DNA of 64,000 nucleotides from CAZSNT01 sp964607765. Lineage in GTDB: Bacteria > Verrucomicrobiota > Lentisphaeria > Oligosphaerales > JABHEG01. Each line of letters opens with the position of its first letter. The stretch's first letter is position 1. The notes beneath the pieces were generated by a model. The model made no database searches. It was not told the origin of the DNA and saw only the letters and a list, made by a program, of their open reading frames with translations. Below, one piece after another: positions 8,759 to 18,100 of the stretch. The stretch lies in contig CAZSNT010000011.1 of NCBI GenBank assembly GCA_964607765.1, positions 1 to 64,000 on the forward strand, read 5' to 3'. A program made the translations under genes and the position numbers.

Positions 8759-9172
8759 ATGCGTTATCTGCTCGATGCCAACGTTGTGTCTGAACCCGTC
8801 AAGCCACGTCCGAATCCATCGGTGCTTGAGAGACTGGAGGAGTCAGCAGACGACAGCTGCATTGCGGCACCGGTGTTGCATGAGCTGCTTTACGGAGTCG
8901 ACCGGCTGCCCGACGGCAGGAAGCGCCGCCGGCTCGAGCGGTATGTGAACACCGTGGTGCGCAGCTTGCCGGTCCTGCCTTATGACCTGGCTGCTGCATC
9001 TCTCCATGCGAGGCAGCGGGCGGAGCTGGAACGACGCGGGTTGACGCCAGGCTTTGTGGATGGGCAGATTGCGGCCATCGCCCTGGTACACGGTCTCGTG
9101 CTAGTCACACGCAATGTGGATGACTTCGCCCATTTCCCCGGTCTGCGGATAGAAAGCTGGTTCGGCAGGTGA
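8759..9172 (+). CDS. VapC-like PIN-domain toxin
   Basis: 137 residues starting 2 bases after the antitoxin stop. PIN-domain acidic residues are present: Asp7 in YLLDAN, Glu43 in the HELLYG helix, the Asp in FVDGQIAA and the C-terminal VTRNVDDF. PIN toxins are Mg-dependent ribonucleases that cut tRNA or rRNA and arrest growth when the antitoxin is degraded. The protein looks intact at full family length. It ends 25 bases from the convergent larA stop, and no terminator was seen between them. Confidence 0.85.
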   Translation: MRYLLDANVVSEPVKPRPNPSVLERLEESADDSCIAAPVLHELLYGVDRLPDGRKRRRLERYVNTVVRSLPVLPYDLAAASLHARQRAELERRGLTPGFVDGQIAAIALVHGLVLVTRNVDDFAHFPGLRIESWFGR

Positions 9173-9197
9173 GCCCCATCCCCCATCCGTAGGCTCT

Positions 9198-10514
9198 TCA
9201 CCCATCCTTAATCATCACATACGGTCCATCCGGGACGACAGCCACGCGGCACCCCGTGCCATGCTGCTCGATACAACGGTCCACGCTGCGCTGCAGCAGC
9301 GTCTCGGCATCGGATGTCGGCATCGCCGCGCGTGCGTCGGTGACGCACAGAGCCTGGGCATTGGCGACTGACGTTCCTTCCGTGACCAGCACCAGGCCGG
9401 CTGTGCCCACTTTGCGCAGCACACGGCACTGCATCTCGAACTCCCACTGATCCCTGCGCACGGTCGAGGACGTCCGGATGTCGGCCAGGAACTGCTCGAA
9501 CCGTCCACCGTAGGACCGCATGATCTCGGCATATTCCGGGCTGCCGATCCCTTCGCTGCACTCCGATGCGATCAACACCGTGCCTCCACGCCGCACGGCC
9601 GGCAGCGCACCCACCATGCCTTTCACAGTCTGGTAGAACGTCGTGTCCAACGGGTACCCCCCGCCCGACGTGATTACCAGGTCCGCTTCCGCGGTCACGG
9701 CCACGCCACAGCCCTGCGCGACGTGGGCCACAGCCTGTTCGAACGCGGCATCCAAACCGCCGACGAACACACCAGTCACCCGACGCTCGGTGTCGAACGC
9801 CACGTTGACCAGCAGATCAACGCCGGCGATATGCGCGACCTCCGTGGCCTCACGATGACACGGATTCCCTGCCAGGTTGCCGTTCCGAGCCGATGGGGCC
9901 TCGAGGAAGCGCGGCCCGTGGAACTGCTGGATCGTTGCGAGATTGACCAGCCCCGGGCAGATGGCCTTGCGCCCACCCGAGAATCCTGCCATGAAATGCG
10001 GCTCGACGAGCCCCGTGGCAATCTTCAGGTCCGCTTCCAGGTAGTGTCGGTTCACGCTCACTGCTGTCCCGGAAGACGTGCGCCGAGGCAACTGGGAGAG
10101 CACGGATTCGTCTGTCGAGTCGTGGTCCTCGATCCGGTAGGTCGCACAGATTTCCGAGCCGAGAATCTCCAGCCGCTCCGCCGCAGTGCTGGTGCGATGC
10201 ATCCCCGTCGCGATCAGGAACAGAACATCGCTGCGCCGTATCCCATTACTCTCCAGACACGCCAGGATCGGCGGCAGCAGCACGCCGTACGGCACAGGCC
10301 GGGTGATGTCCGACACCACGATGCACACACGCCCGCCGCAGCAACGCCGTGCCAGTTCGGACAAAGGAGCCGCGCCACAAGGCGCCGTGATCCCGCGCTC
10401 AGCCGCACGGAGCGGATCCGCCAACGGCGCATTGCCTTTCGGCTGGTATAGTATGGCGTCATCCGGTACACGCAGCGGAAGACGGCGCCGACCGTACGCA
10501 AGACTGGTGTTCAC
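9198..10514 (-). CDS. larA: LarA-type nickel-dependent lactate racemase family protein
   Basis: 438 residues from a GTG at 10514, chosen because AGGAGG lies 7 bases upstream; the open frame extends further but without a ribosome site. Key LarA positions are conserved: Arg72 in SDITRP, His106 in TGMHRT, His173 in EPHFMAG and Lys183 in GFSGGRKAI, matching R75, H108, H174 and K184 of the Lactobacillus plantarum enzyme, where the lysine carries the nickel-pincer cofactor. The family racemises or epimerises 2-hydroxy acids such as lactate. No larB, larC or larE cofactor genes occur in the window. The substrate may differ from lactate, since LarA homologues are diverse. Confidence 0.85.
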   Translation of the reverse strand: MNTSLAYGRRRLPLRVPDDAILYQPKGNAPLADPLRAAERGITAPCGAAPLSELARRCCGGRVCIVVSDITRPVPYGVLLPPILACLESNGIRRSDVLFLIATGMHRTSTAAERLEILGSEICATYRIEDHDSTDESVLSQLPRRTSSGTAVSVNRHYLEADLKIATGLVEPHFMAGFSGGRKAICPGLVNLATIQQFHGPRFLEAPSARNGNLAGNPCHREATEVAHIAGVDLLVNVAFDTERRVTGVFVGGLDAAFEQAVAHVAQGCGVAVTAEADLVITSGGGYPLDTTFYQTVKGMVGALPAVRRGGTVLIASECSEGIGSPEYAEIMRSYGGRFEQFLADIRTSSTVRRDQWEFEMQCRVLRKVGTAGLVLVTEGTSVANAQALCVTDARAAMPTSDAETLLQRSVDRCIEQHGTGCRVAVVPDGPYVMIKDG

Positions 10515-10612
10515 CGTGTTGCCTCCTGATAGCTGGAATTGGAGCACCCGGAGCCCGGCGGCCCACTGGCAACCGCATCGGTTCACCCTCACTCTACCTG
10601 AGGAGTCCCGCC

Positions 10613-10945
10613 ATGACCAATCCTGACAATACAGCATTCATGCTCTGTTTCTACGTCCCGGTCACGCATGCCGAGAAGGTCAAGGACGCCGTGTTCGATG
10701 CCGGTGCGGGACGCATCGGCAACTACGACAAGTGTGCCTGGGAGGCCGCGGGTGTCGGGCAATTCCGCCCCCTGTCCGGCAGCGATGCATTCATTGGGCA
10801 AGTGGGACGCGTTGAGTCGGTGGACGAGCTCAAAGTCGAATTGACCTGCCGGGCCGACTGCCTCGAAGCCGTGCTCGAAGCGCTGCGTCAAAGCCACCCC
10901 TATGAGACGCCGGTCTACTACTGTTGGCCCACACGGCTCGAATGA
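10613..10945 (+). CDS. NIF3/YqfO-like stand-alone CutA-fold protein
   Basis: 110 residues, ATG preceded by TGAGGAG. The protein resembles the small PII/CutA-like domain found inserted in NIF3/YqfO proteins and also as a stand-alone family: FYVPVTHAEKVKDAVF near the N-terminus, GRIGNYDKC, GQFRPL and a C-terminal HPYETPVYY. Members are trimeric and bind metal or small ligands, but no reaction is established. It is divergent from larA with 98 bases between starts. It is followed after 106 bases by the lectin-fold gene. Confidence 0.75.
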   Translation: MTNPDNTAFMLCFYVPVTHAEKVKDAVFDAGAGRIGNYDKCAWEAAGVGQFRPLSGSDAFIGQVGRVESVDELKVELTCRADCLEAVLEALRQSHPYETPVYYCWPTRLE

Positions 10946-11002
10946 GTGTGCAACACGTTCCCCGCTCCCCGTGACACGACGCCTTCCGGTGACTACGGTA
11001 AG

Positions 11003-11030
11003 ACAACCCAACAATCCAACATCCCAACAG
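11003..11030 (+). repeat. CCAAC-rich leader before the lectin-fold gene
   Basis: Three near-repeats of the type (A)CCCAACA/TCCAACA lie 22-49 bases upstream of the ATG at 11052. They resemble the strings at 7437, 24938 and 52442. No ribosome site is visible between the element and the start codon. Confidence 0.4.
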
Positions 11031-11051
11031 CCAGTGACCATCCGCTTCTTC

Positions 11052-13811
11052 ATGCTCGCCAAACGCACAATGATATGGATCGCGGTTGGGGAAGTGCTTC
11101 TGCTCGTCCTGATTGCAGCGCTCTTCCTCGTGCTCCGCACGCGGCAGAGCGCGGGGCACGCGGACCGGCCCGATGTGAGTGATTGGGGCGTCGCGGCGGG
11201 GCGGACCAGTCTGTTCCGCGAGTTCGCCTGGCGCGGCAACGTCACGAACGCCCTGGACGCGGCCGACCGGTTCCGGTTCCGTATGTCCGGACAGAAGCAC
11301 ATGTTCGAGCTTTGGGGCGACAGCCGCGGCGTCAGCGCCTGGCTGTCCGACTCAGGTGAGGAACACCGAGTTCTGGCCGAAACACAATGGCCGGCCCCGC
11401 CTCGAGCCGGAGACCAGCTTCTGACCGTCAAGAGTCCGGACGCCGTGGAGCTCTACCTGAACGGGACACGACTCCTCCACGTCCCCTGCCCGGTCGAGAC
11501 GTGGCAGAGCTGTGTCTGGCAGCTTTCCAACATGACCATGCCGTTCGCCAGCTTCTCCTACCAGAAGATCGGCGCACTGATATTCCTTGACGACTTCATG
11601 CACGACGAGGGCGAACTGGGCGCTTGGCAGCCGCTGTCAGGGGACTGGACCGTGCACGCACTGCGCAACCCGGTCCGCAGCGCCAATGCTTTCTCGTTTC
11701 TCGGCAAGGGCGACGACGCCGGGGCTGTGGCCGGCCACTGGTTCTGGCGCAACTACCGCTTCGACGTTGCCGTTCATCCTCTGCCGGGCTCCGAGTTCGG
11801 GGTCTGTTCCTACTACATCGATCCGGACAACCACTACCGGGTCCGCTGGGCACCCGCGCCTGCCGGACGCCCAGCCTTCCAGCTGATCCGGGTCGCCAAT
11901 GGCGAGACAACCGTGCTCGGGACAAAGCACCGCGCCTGCCTGCCCAATACCTGGACGCAGCTCTCGGTTGCCCATCTCCACGACTCCATCACGCTCGCCG
12001 TCGACGGTCTGCCCGTTCTCGAAGTCATCGATCCCGAGCCGCTCCCCGCTGGGAAAGTCGTGCTCTGGACGAACGGCGACAACGGTGTGGTATTTGATGA
12101 CGTGGCCGTCACGTCGGCGCAGGATTTCGCCTGGAACGCCGGTCAAGCCGGCGGGCGGCCATCCGTGCTGCTGCGCGCTGTTGCCGCGCCCATCGCGGTG
12201 GAAGACCACACCGGCGGCGACGCCGCACGCACAATACAGACGCGCGGCGTGGACGTAGGGGGGATCGTGCGCGAGAACGCGGCAATCGAAGCGACGGTCG
12301 ATGGACTGGCAGCCCTGGACTCGCTGCTCGAGCTGCGCAGCCGCCAAAATGCCAGCGGCGATTACATCGGCTTCCGACTGTCACGCCGCCCCCATGACAT
12401 CGTCGCCGAACTGTTCGTGCGCTGGGATGGTCGTGAGATCTGGATTGAGAGAACGCCGCTGCAGCGTATGCCGGGCCGCGCCCGCTTGAGCCTCCACACA
12501 CACGGTGACACAGCCTGGTGCAAGCTGGACGGGCGCCTGGTCTGCTTCGCCGGCGGCATCCCTGGTATTGGCCCGGGCACATGCGGTGTGCGCGTGCCGC
12601 AGGCCGCAGCGGACGTGACGATCGAGAGGGTAGCTGTCCGGGCAGAGCACGCGCTGCCGGCCATCGAGAACCGCGTAGAAACGTTCACACGCGAAGAGAG
12701 CATGCAGAACTGGAACAGCCCGGTGATGGAGTGGACTGCCAGGTATTCGCGCAGTGGCGCAACCCACTGGCACCGCACGGACTACTGGCAGGATGTCTCT
12801 GCCACCATCCGCCGCGACAAACTCGACGACGCCGACCTCGCCACGCCTTGGGGACTGATGTTGAGCGCGGATGACTCCGGTCAGGCCCCCGAGGCCGTTC
12901 TCAGAGTAACCCCGAAGTCGGACAAACAGACGCTCGAGCTCAGCTTGGGGCCGACCAACTCCCGGAGACTCGACCTGATGCGCCCCGTAGAGAGCCTCTC
13001 CCTGGAACGCCGCAGCAACCGGCTGTTGGTACGGCTGAACGGAGCCTTGGTCTGGAATGAGTCGCTGCCCGACGGACTCCAGACACTGTGCCGTATCGGC
13101 CGTTTTGGCCGGGGCGGCCTGGAGGACTGGGCGCAGGCCGTCCAGATCCGCGCCGCGGGTGTACGGACCTACTCCTTCAAGCGCGCGCCCGCCGAATGGC
13201 TGGCCACGGCCGGGACCTGGGAGGTGACCAATCGCTGGCAGTGCGATCCGCGGTGGTCGTTCTTTTCCGGCGTACAGCGTAACGGTGTGGCCTGCAACTG
13301 GAACAAGCGCCGGCACGGCAAGAACGTCACGCTCGAGTTCTTCGCGGGCCCGAAAATGGACGCCGCCCGCGGCAAGCGCTACGACTACGCTGCCGACATC
13401 AATGCCGTCATCGCCGGTGACGGCCGGAACATCACCAGCGGCTACAGTTTCCTGTTCGGCGGCTGGAACGATACCGGGTCCTATGTCACCCGCGGCAACC
13501 GCGTGCTCGCCGAAAACAGAGCTGCACCAATTCCACGCTCGGCGGCCATCCACCGCCGGTGGTTCCATATCAAAGTCCGCAAGCACGGAAGCCGGTTGAC
13601 ATTCTGGGTCGACGGCGAGCGGGTAGCAACTGCTGTCGACCCCGCCCCGGCAACAGGCGACCGGTTTGGGCTCTGGACGTGGGACAACGGTATCATGGTG
13701 GCGCAAGTGCGGGTCTGCACCGACACCGATCTCGCGGCAGCGCCACCGGTCATCCAGCCGGCCAAAGGCCCCCAGACCCCCTATGATGTCATAGCCGGAA
13801 AGGTGAGGTAA
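11052..13811 (+). CDS. Membrane-anchored protein with several lectin-like beta-sandwich domains
   Basis: 919 residues. The ATG at 11052 was chosen because it directly precedes a single transmembrane anchor (about residues 5-32); no clear ribosome site is seen. The remaining 880 residues look extracytoplasmic and contain about five similar beta-sandwich units of the concanavalin/LamG type. The units share an ending of the form LWTNGDNGVVFDDVAV (near residue 345) and LWTWDNGIMVAQVRV (near 895). Such domains bind carbohydrate or protein. No catalytic motif is recognised. The PEGA lipoprotein follows after 5 bases, so the two probably form one envelope complex. Function unknown. Confidence 0.65.
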   Translation: MLAKRTMIWIAVGEVLLLVLIAALFLVLRTRQSAGHADRPDVSDWGVAAGRTSLFREFAWRGNVTNALDAADRFRFRMSGQKHMFELWGDSRGVSAWLSDSGEEHRVLAETQWPAPPRAGDQLLTVKSPDAVELYLNGTRLLHVPCPVETWQSCVWQLSNMTMPFASFSYQKIGALIFLDDFMHDEGELGAWQPLSGDWTVHALRNPVRSANAFSFLGKGDDAGAVAGHWFWRNYRFDVAVHPLPGSEFGVCSYYIDPDNHYRVRWAPAPAGRPAFQLIRVANGETTVLGTKHRACLPNTWTQLSVAHLHDSITLAVDGLPVLEVIDPEPLPAGKVVLWTNGDNGVVFDDVAVTSAQDFAWNAGQAGGRPSVLLRAVAAPIAVEDHTGGDAARTIQTRGVDVGGIVRENAAIEATVDGLAALDSLLELRSRQNASGDYIGFRLSRRPHDIVAELFVRWDGREIWIERTPLQRMPGRARLSLHTHGDTAWCKLDGRLVCFAGGIPGIGPGTCGVRVPQAAADVTIERVAVRAEHALPAIENRVETFTREESMQNWNSPVMEWTARYSRSGATHWHRTDYWQDVSATIRRDKLDDADLATPWGLMLSADDSGQAPEAVLRVTPKSDKQTLELSLGPTNSRRLDLMRPVESLSLERRSNRLLVRLNGALVWNESLPDGLQTLCRIGRFGRGGLEDWAQAVQIRAAGVRTYSFKRAPAEWLATAGTWEVTNRWQCDPRWSFFSGVQRNGVACNWNKRRHGKNVTLEFFAGPKMDAARGKRYDYAADINAVIAGDGRNITSGYSFLFGGWNDTGSYVTRGNRVLAENRAAPIPRSAAIHRRWFHIKVRKHGSRLTFWVDGERVATAVDPAPATGDRFGLWTWDNGIMVAQVRVCTDTDLAAAPPVIQPAKGPQTPYDVIAGKVR

Positions 13812-13816
13812 CACCC

Positions 13817-14776
13817 ATGCCCCGGCATCTCGCATCCGGCAGCCGGCATCCGGCACTACTGTGCATCCTCGCCTGTTTCCTCGGCGGGTGCCGCCCCGAG
13901 ACAACGGTGGTGGTCGAGACCACGCCCGCGGCAGCAACAGTCTGGATTGACGAGGAAGTGCGCGGCCCGGCGCCCCAGTCGATCCGCATACCAGCCGACC
14001 GCAAGCTCAAGCTCCGCGTCTCCGGCACCTACTACCGGGATGCAGTCTCCGTGCTCACAGCCACAGATGTGCCTGAGAGCGGCCGGCTGCATGTGACCCT
14101 CGAGCGCGAGCAGACGTTTTCCCTGGCCTGCCAGTCAAAGCCGGCCGGGGCCGACGTGTTCCTCAACGGTGAGTACCGGGGCCGCACGCCCTTGCAGATT
14201 GCCGACCTGCCCGCGGGGACGGCCGAGGTCGTGTTCCGAATGGAGGGCCGCGCGTCGGTCAAGCACACCGTCGATCTCGATGCCAGCAATCCAGGTCAGA
14301 CCGTAACAGCCAAACTGTCCAGTGTGACGGAGGGCTACTACCGCGAGCAGATCAAAGCGGACCCCACGGACCTGGCACACTACGTCGACCTGGCACATCA
14401 CCTGATGCTCGAAAAGCGCTTCGAGAGCGCAATGGACGTGTTCCGAGACGGCATCAGAATCGCGGTCCGGGGACAGGGCAAAGGCGAAAGAACGCGGCTG
14501 TGGTCGGAGATCCAGCGCGTGGCACAGCGCCAGTACGACTACGGCACCAAGGAAGACGTGAAGAAGGCGCAGCGTCTGCTCCGAAACGTCCTTGCAGATG
14601 CCGTAAAACGCTACCCCGACAGCGACCCCGTCCTCCACACCAGTTACATCAGCGTGCTCGAGCACTTGGGATACAGGCTGCAGGCGCAGGAAGCGTTCCG
14701 CGAAGCCTGGCGCCGCTTCCCCAACAACCAATGGCTGCGACGTTTGCAGCGCAAGGGACGGTACCAAGTCTACTGA
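13817..14776 (+). CDS. PEGA-domain lipoprotein with helical C-terminal domain
   Basis: 319 residues; GAGGT lies 7 bases before the ATG and overlaps the upstream stop. A signal peptide ends in a lipobox LGGC (Cys about 25), so the mature protein should be lipid-anchored. Two PEGA-like beta modules follow (about 28-95 and 100-165; the second has SKPAGADVFLNGEYRG-type spacing). A helical, TPR-like region (about 170-310) has residues such as LEKRFESAMDVFRDG. PEGA domains are common in envelope and S-layer proteins of PVC bacteria. It is co-transcribed with the lectin-fold protein, and a structural or scaffold role is the best inference. Confidence 0.78.
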   Translation: MPRHLASGSRHPALLCILACFLGGCRPETTVVVETTPAAATVWIDEEVRGPAPQSIRIPADRKLKLRVSGTYYRDAVSVLTATDVPESGRLHVTLEREQTFSLACQSKPAGADVFLNGEYRGRTPLQIADLPAGTAEVVFRMEGRASVKHTVDLDASNPGQTVTAKLSSVTEGYYREQIKADPTDLAHYVDLAHHLMLEKRFESAMDVFRDGIRIAVRGQGKGERTRLWSEIQRVAQRQYDYGTKEDVKKAQRLLRNVLADAVKRYPDSDPVLHTSYISVLEHLGYRLQAQEAFREAWRRFPNNQWLRRLQRKGRYQVY

Positions 14777-14855
14777 GCCGGGGTGTTGGCAGGCTGGACT
14801 ACTGACTCGTCGGATGACTGGCGACCAGCTCCGGGTAACCAGATCACGTGGGGAG

Positions 14856-14967
14856 GAGAGTCCTCCCGTGCCGCTCGGGGGCCGCGCGGCCTACTCCCCG
14901 ATGTACGGGAAGAGAGTCCTCCCGGTGCCGCTCGGGGGCCGCGCGGCCTACTCCCCGATGTACGGCG
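14856..14967 (+). repeat. Two direct copies of a 56-bp GC-rich element
   Basis: Near-identical copies begin at 14856 and 14912. They differ by a single G near the left end and a few bases at the right end. The core contains the perfect palindrome GGCCGCGCGGCC followed by TACTCCCCGATGTAC. A diverged third copy lies at 43424-43477, also just downstream of a coding region. The remaining intergenic bases of 14777-15069 hold nothing else I recognise. Confidence 0.75.
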
Positions 14968-15069
14968 GGCAGCCCCTGACCGCCTCCCCCAACTGGCATT
15001 GCGATTCAGAAACTGCCGTCCTTGCACCGGCACGGATGCAAGTCTATAGTAAGCGTTGCTGATTCAGAG

Positions 15070-15143
15070 GCGGGTATAGCATAGTGGTAATGCTCCAGCT
15101 TCCCAAGCTGGCTAGGAGGGTTCGATTCCCTCTACCCGCTCCA
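15070..15143 (+). tRNA. tRNA-Gly (anticodon CCC)
   Basis: A 74-base cloverleaf. The acceptor arm GCGGGTA pairs perfectly with TACCCGC, the D-arm has TAGTGGTA, the anticodon stem CCAGC/GCTGG encloses the loop TTCCCAA (anticodon CCC), and the T-arm carries GGTTCGATTCC. Discriminator U is followed by an encoded CCA at 15141-15143. It decodes GGG. Confidence 0.95.
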
Positions 15144-15181
15144 TCCTTTTCCCACGTTACCCCAACGCTCGCCAACGGCGA

Positions 15182-18100
15182 TCAACGCGGTCTCCCATTG
15201 AGGAGTTCGCGGACCTTGCCGGCCAGCACGCCGAGAGCAACCGGCTTCTGGAGGAATGGCGCGCCTTCGTCCAGCAGGCCGTGATCCACCACCGCTTGAG
15301 GAGCATACCCGGATATGTAGAGACACACCAGCTCGGGACTCTCTGCCGTCAACTGCTCCGCCAACTCCGGCCCGGTCATCTCAGGCAACACGACGTCTGT
15401 TATCAGCAGGTCCAGTCCACCGTCCCAGCTCTCGAGCAGGCACAACGCTTTCACTGGCGAGTCGGCCGTGAGGACGGTGTACCCCAGCGCCTCGAGCGAC
15501 AGCTTCAGCGTCACGCGAATGGACCTCTCATCCTCGACCAGCAGTATCACCTCATCGCCACCGGCAACCTGCGTCTTGGGTGCTGCCTCGACCTGTACGA
15601 AAGCGTCTCCTTGCACTCGGGGCAGGAAGACCTTGAACGTAGCGCCCTGGCCCGGCTCGCTATAGGCTCTGACGAAACCGCCGTTCTGCTTGGCGATGCC
15701 ATACACCGTCGCCAACCCCAGGCCAGTGCCTTCCCCAAGCGGCTTGGTGGTGAAGAACGGCTCGAAGATGTGCGGGACCGTCGCCGCGTCCATGCCGCTG
15801 CCGTCGTCGCTGACCGCCAGCATCACGTACTCACCGGGTTCGGCTTCCGTGTCTTGCGCAGAGGCGTCGTCGTCGATGGTGACACGCGTCGTCTCGATCG
15901 TGATCGTGCCCGTTCCCTCAATAGCGTCCTGGGCGTTGACCACAAGATTGGCAAGCAGTTGGTCGATCTGTCCCGTGTCCATCCGCACCGTGCAGGGGAT
16001 CCTGGACGGCACCCAGGAGAACCGGATGCTCTCCCGGACCAAACGGCGAAGCATACCGATCATTCCGGCGATGGTGGTATTCAGATCGAGCTCGTGCGGC
16101 GCGATCACCTGCTTGCGGGCAAAACCGAGAAGTTGCCGAACGATTGCCGCGGAGCGCTGCGCGTCACTCGTCACTTCGTCAAGCCAGCCACGGACAGGAT
16201 GCCCCGGGCCGAGCTCGTCGCGGCACAGTTCAACGTAGTTCATGATCCCCATGAGCAGGTTGTTGAAATCATGCGCCACCCCACCCGCCAAGCGCCCGAC
16301 GGCCTCCATTCTCTGCGTCTGGCGCAACTGCTCTTCCTGCTGCAGTTCCCGCGTGATATCGTGCTCCACAGCCACGTAGTTGATCGTCCTGCCGTCAGCG
16401 TCCCGCACCGGCGAGATGACGGCCTCCGCGGTATAGAGTGCGCCGTCCTTCGTCCGATTGACGAGTCGGCCGGTCCATGTGTCGCCCCCCGTCAACGTCC
16501 CCCACAAGTCGGCATAGAAGGCCTCGCTCTGTTCGCCGCTCCTGAGAATGCGCGGATTGCAGCCGAGCGCCTCGTCGCGGGTGTACCCCGTGATGGCTTC
16601 GAAGGCGGGGTTGAGGTACTGAATGGCTCCGTCGGCGTCGGTGATAAAAATAGTCTCGGCCGCCTGCTCGATCGCTAACGTGAGTCGAGCGCGCTCTTGC
16701 TCGGCTCGCTTGCGCTCAATGATGCCTCCCAGGGCAGCACAGAAGACCGCGACAGCTTCCTGTTTCATCGGATCCACGGGGCCACGTGTGATTGCCGAAT
16801 CGTTGTACATAACGCCGAGCGGTTGAGCCGCCGACTCGGGCCAGATCAGTGTACTGACAGTCCACCCCTTGCCGACCACCACACGCGTCTCGCCATCCCA
16901 GCTGACACGCTCTTCCTGGGTGAGCACCTTCCACCTTGCCCCTTCGCCGCAGGCCTGCGCGTGGTGTGCGAGCCACGACTCCACGTTAATCGGGAGTACG
17001 ACGTCGTGTTCGGATGTCGTCCGCCCCTGCATGTCCGTGCCGTACGTGCCCACCATCTTGCCGTCGCGCAGCAGGAAAACAGAGCACCGTTCCAGCCCCA
17101 GCCGGGTCCGAGCCGTCTCGACCGCCTCCCGGCAGAGAGCGTCGAGGTCCGGGCACACCTGCAGGCGGTCGGCTGCGCCGAGTATCCTGTGGAGGTCCTC
17201 GACCATCGTCTGTTGGCGCTCCTCACTCCGTTTGCGCTCGAGGACTCCCCCCAGTGTCGCGCAGAAAACGGCGAGCATCTCCTGCTTGGTCCGGTCCACG
17301 GGGCCGCCGGAAATGGCGCAATCATTGAACATAACGCCGAGCGGATTCCCGCTCGACTCGCACTGGATCGAGGTCACACCGATCCACCCTTCCCCAACGG
17401 GCTGGCTCTCACTCCCATCCCACTCCCAATGCGTGCCCTCCTCCAACTCCCAGCGCAGCCCCCGCTCTCTCAACTGCGTCACCCGCTTCCCCCACTCAAA
17501 CTCACCGGCGAGGGGATGGTGCGCATGTTCGTCGGTCGTCTGTCCCGCCATATCGGTGCCGTAGGTCCCTCTGATCCTCGTCCCATCCTCGCCGTCAAGC
17601 AAGAAGATGGCGCACCGCTCGATGCCGAGCTTGTCCCTGGCGATTGTCACGGCTGCGCGACAGACACTGTCAACGTCGGGACACGTCGACAGAGCGTCGA
17701 ACGCATTGAGGACCGCGTGCAGGTCGCTCACCATTGCCTCACGCCGCTGCTGCTCCTGCCACACTTCCGCGGCCGGCGTGAGTTCCCCGCCTATCACCAG
17801 CGTGGACACCAGACCGTGGCCAAACCGACCCACGCCATCCACGTGGACTCCCTCCTCGCCGGAGCTCAGGAATCCGACCGCGTGGACGCCGGGGATCCAC
17901 TGTGTCAGGCCGGCAATGTCCTTGCCCATACGCTCGCCGAGAATCTGTTCACGCCGGGCGCTGGCGAACGCGAGGACCACGGCCGGCCCCGTGATTCCGC
18001 CGTCGGCGATCGCACGCAGAACCGCTTGAGAGCCGGTCTCCGCGACGCTCTCCTCCAACACACGGTTGATGGAGATGCTGGCTCCTTCCTCGATGGACTG

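Noticed and set aside
12381..13937. Minus-strand frame of 518 codons opposite the lectin-fold gene
   Set aside because: No ribosome site and no recognisable motif. The sense gene has coherent domain repeats.
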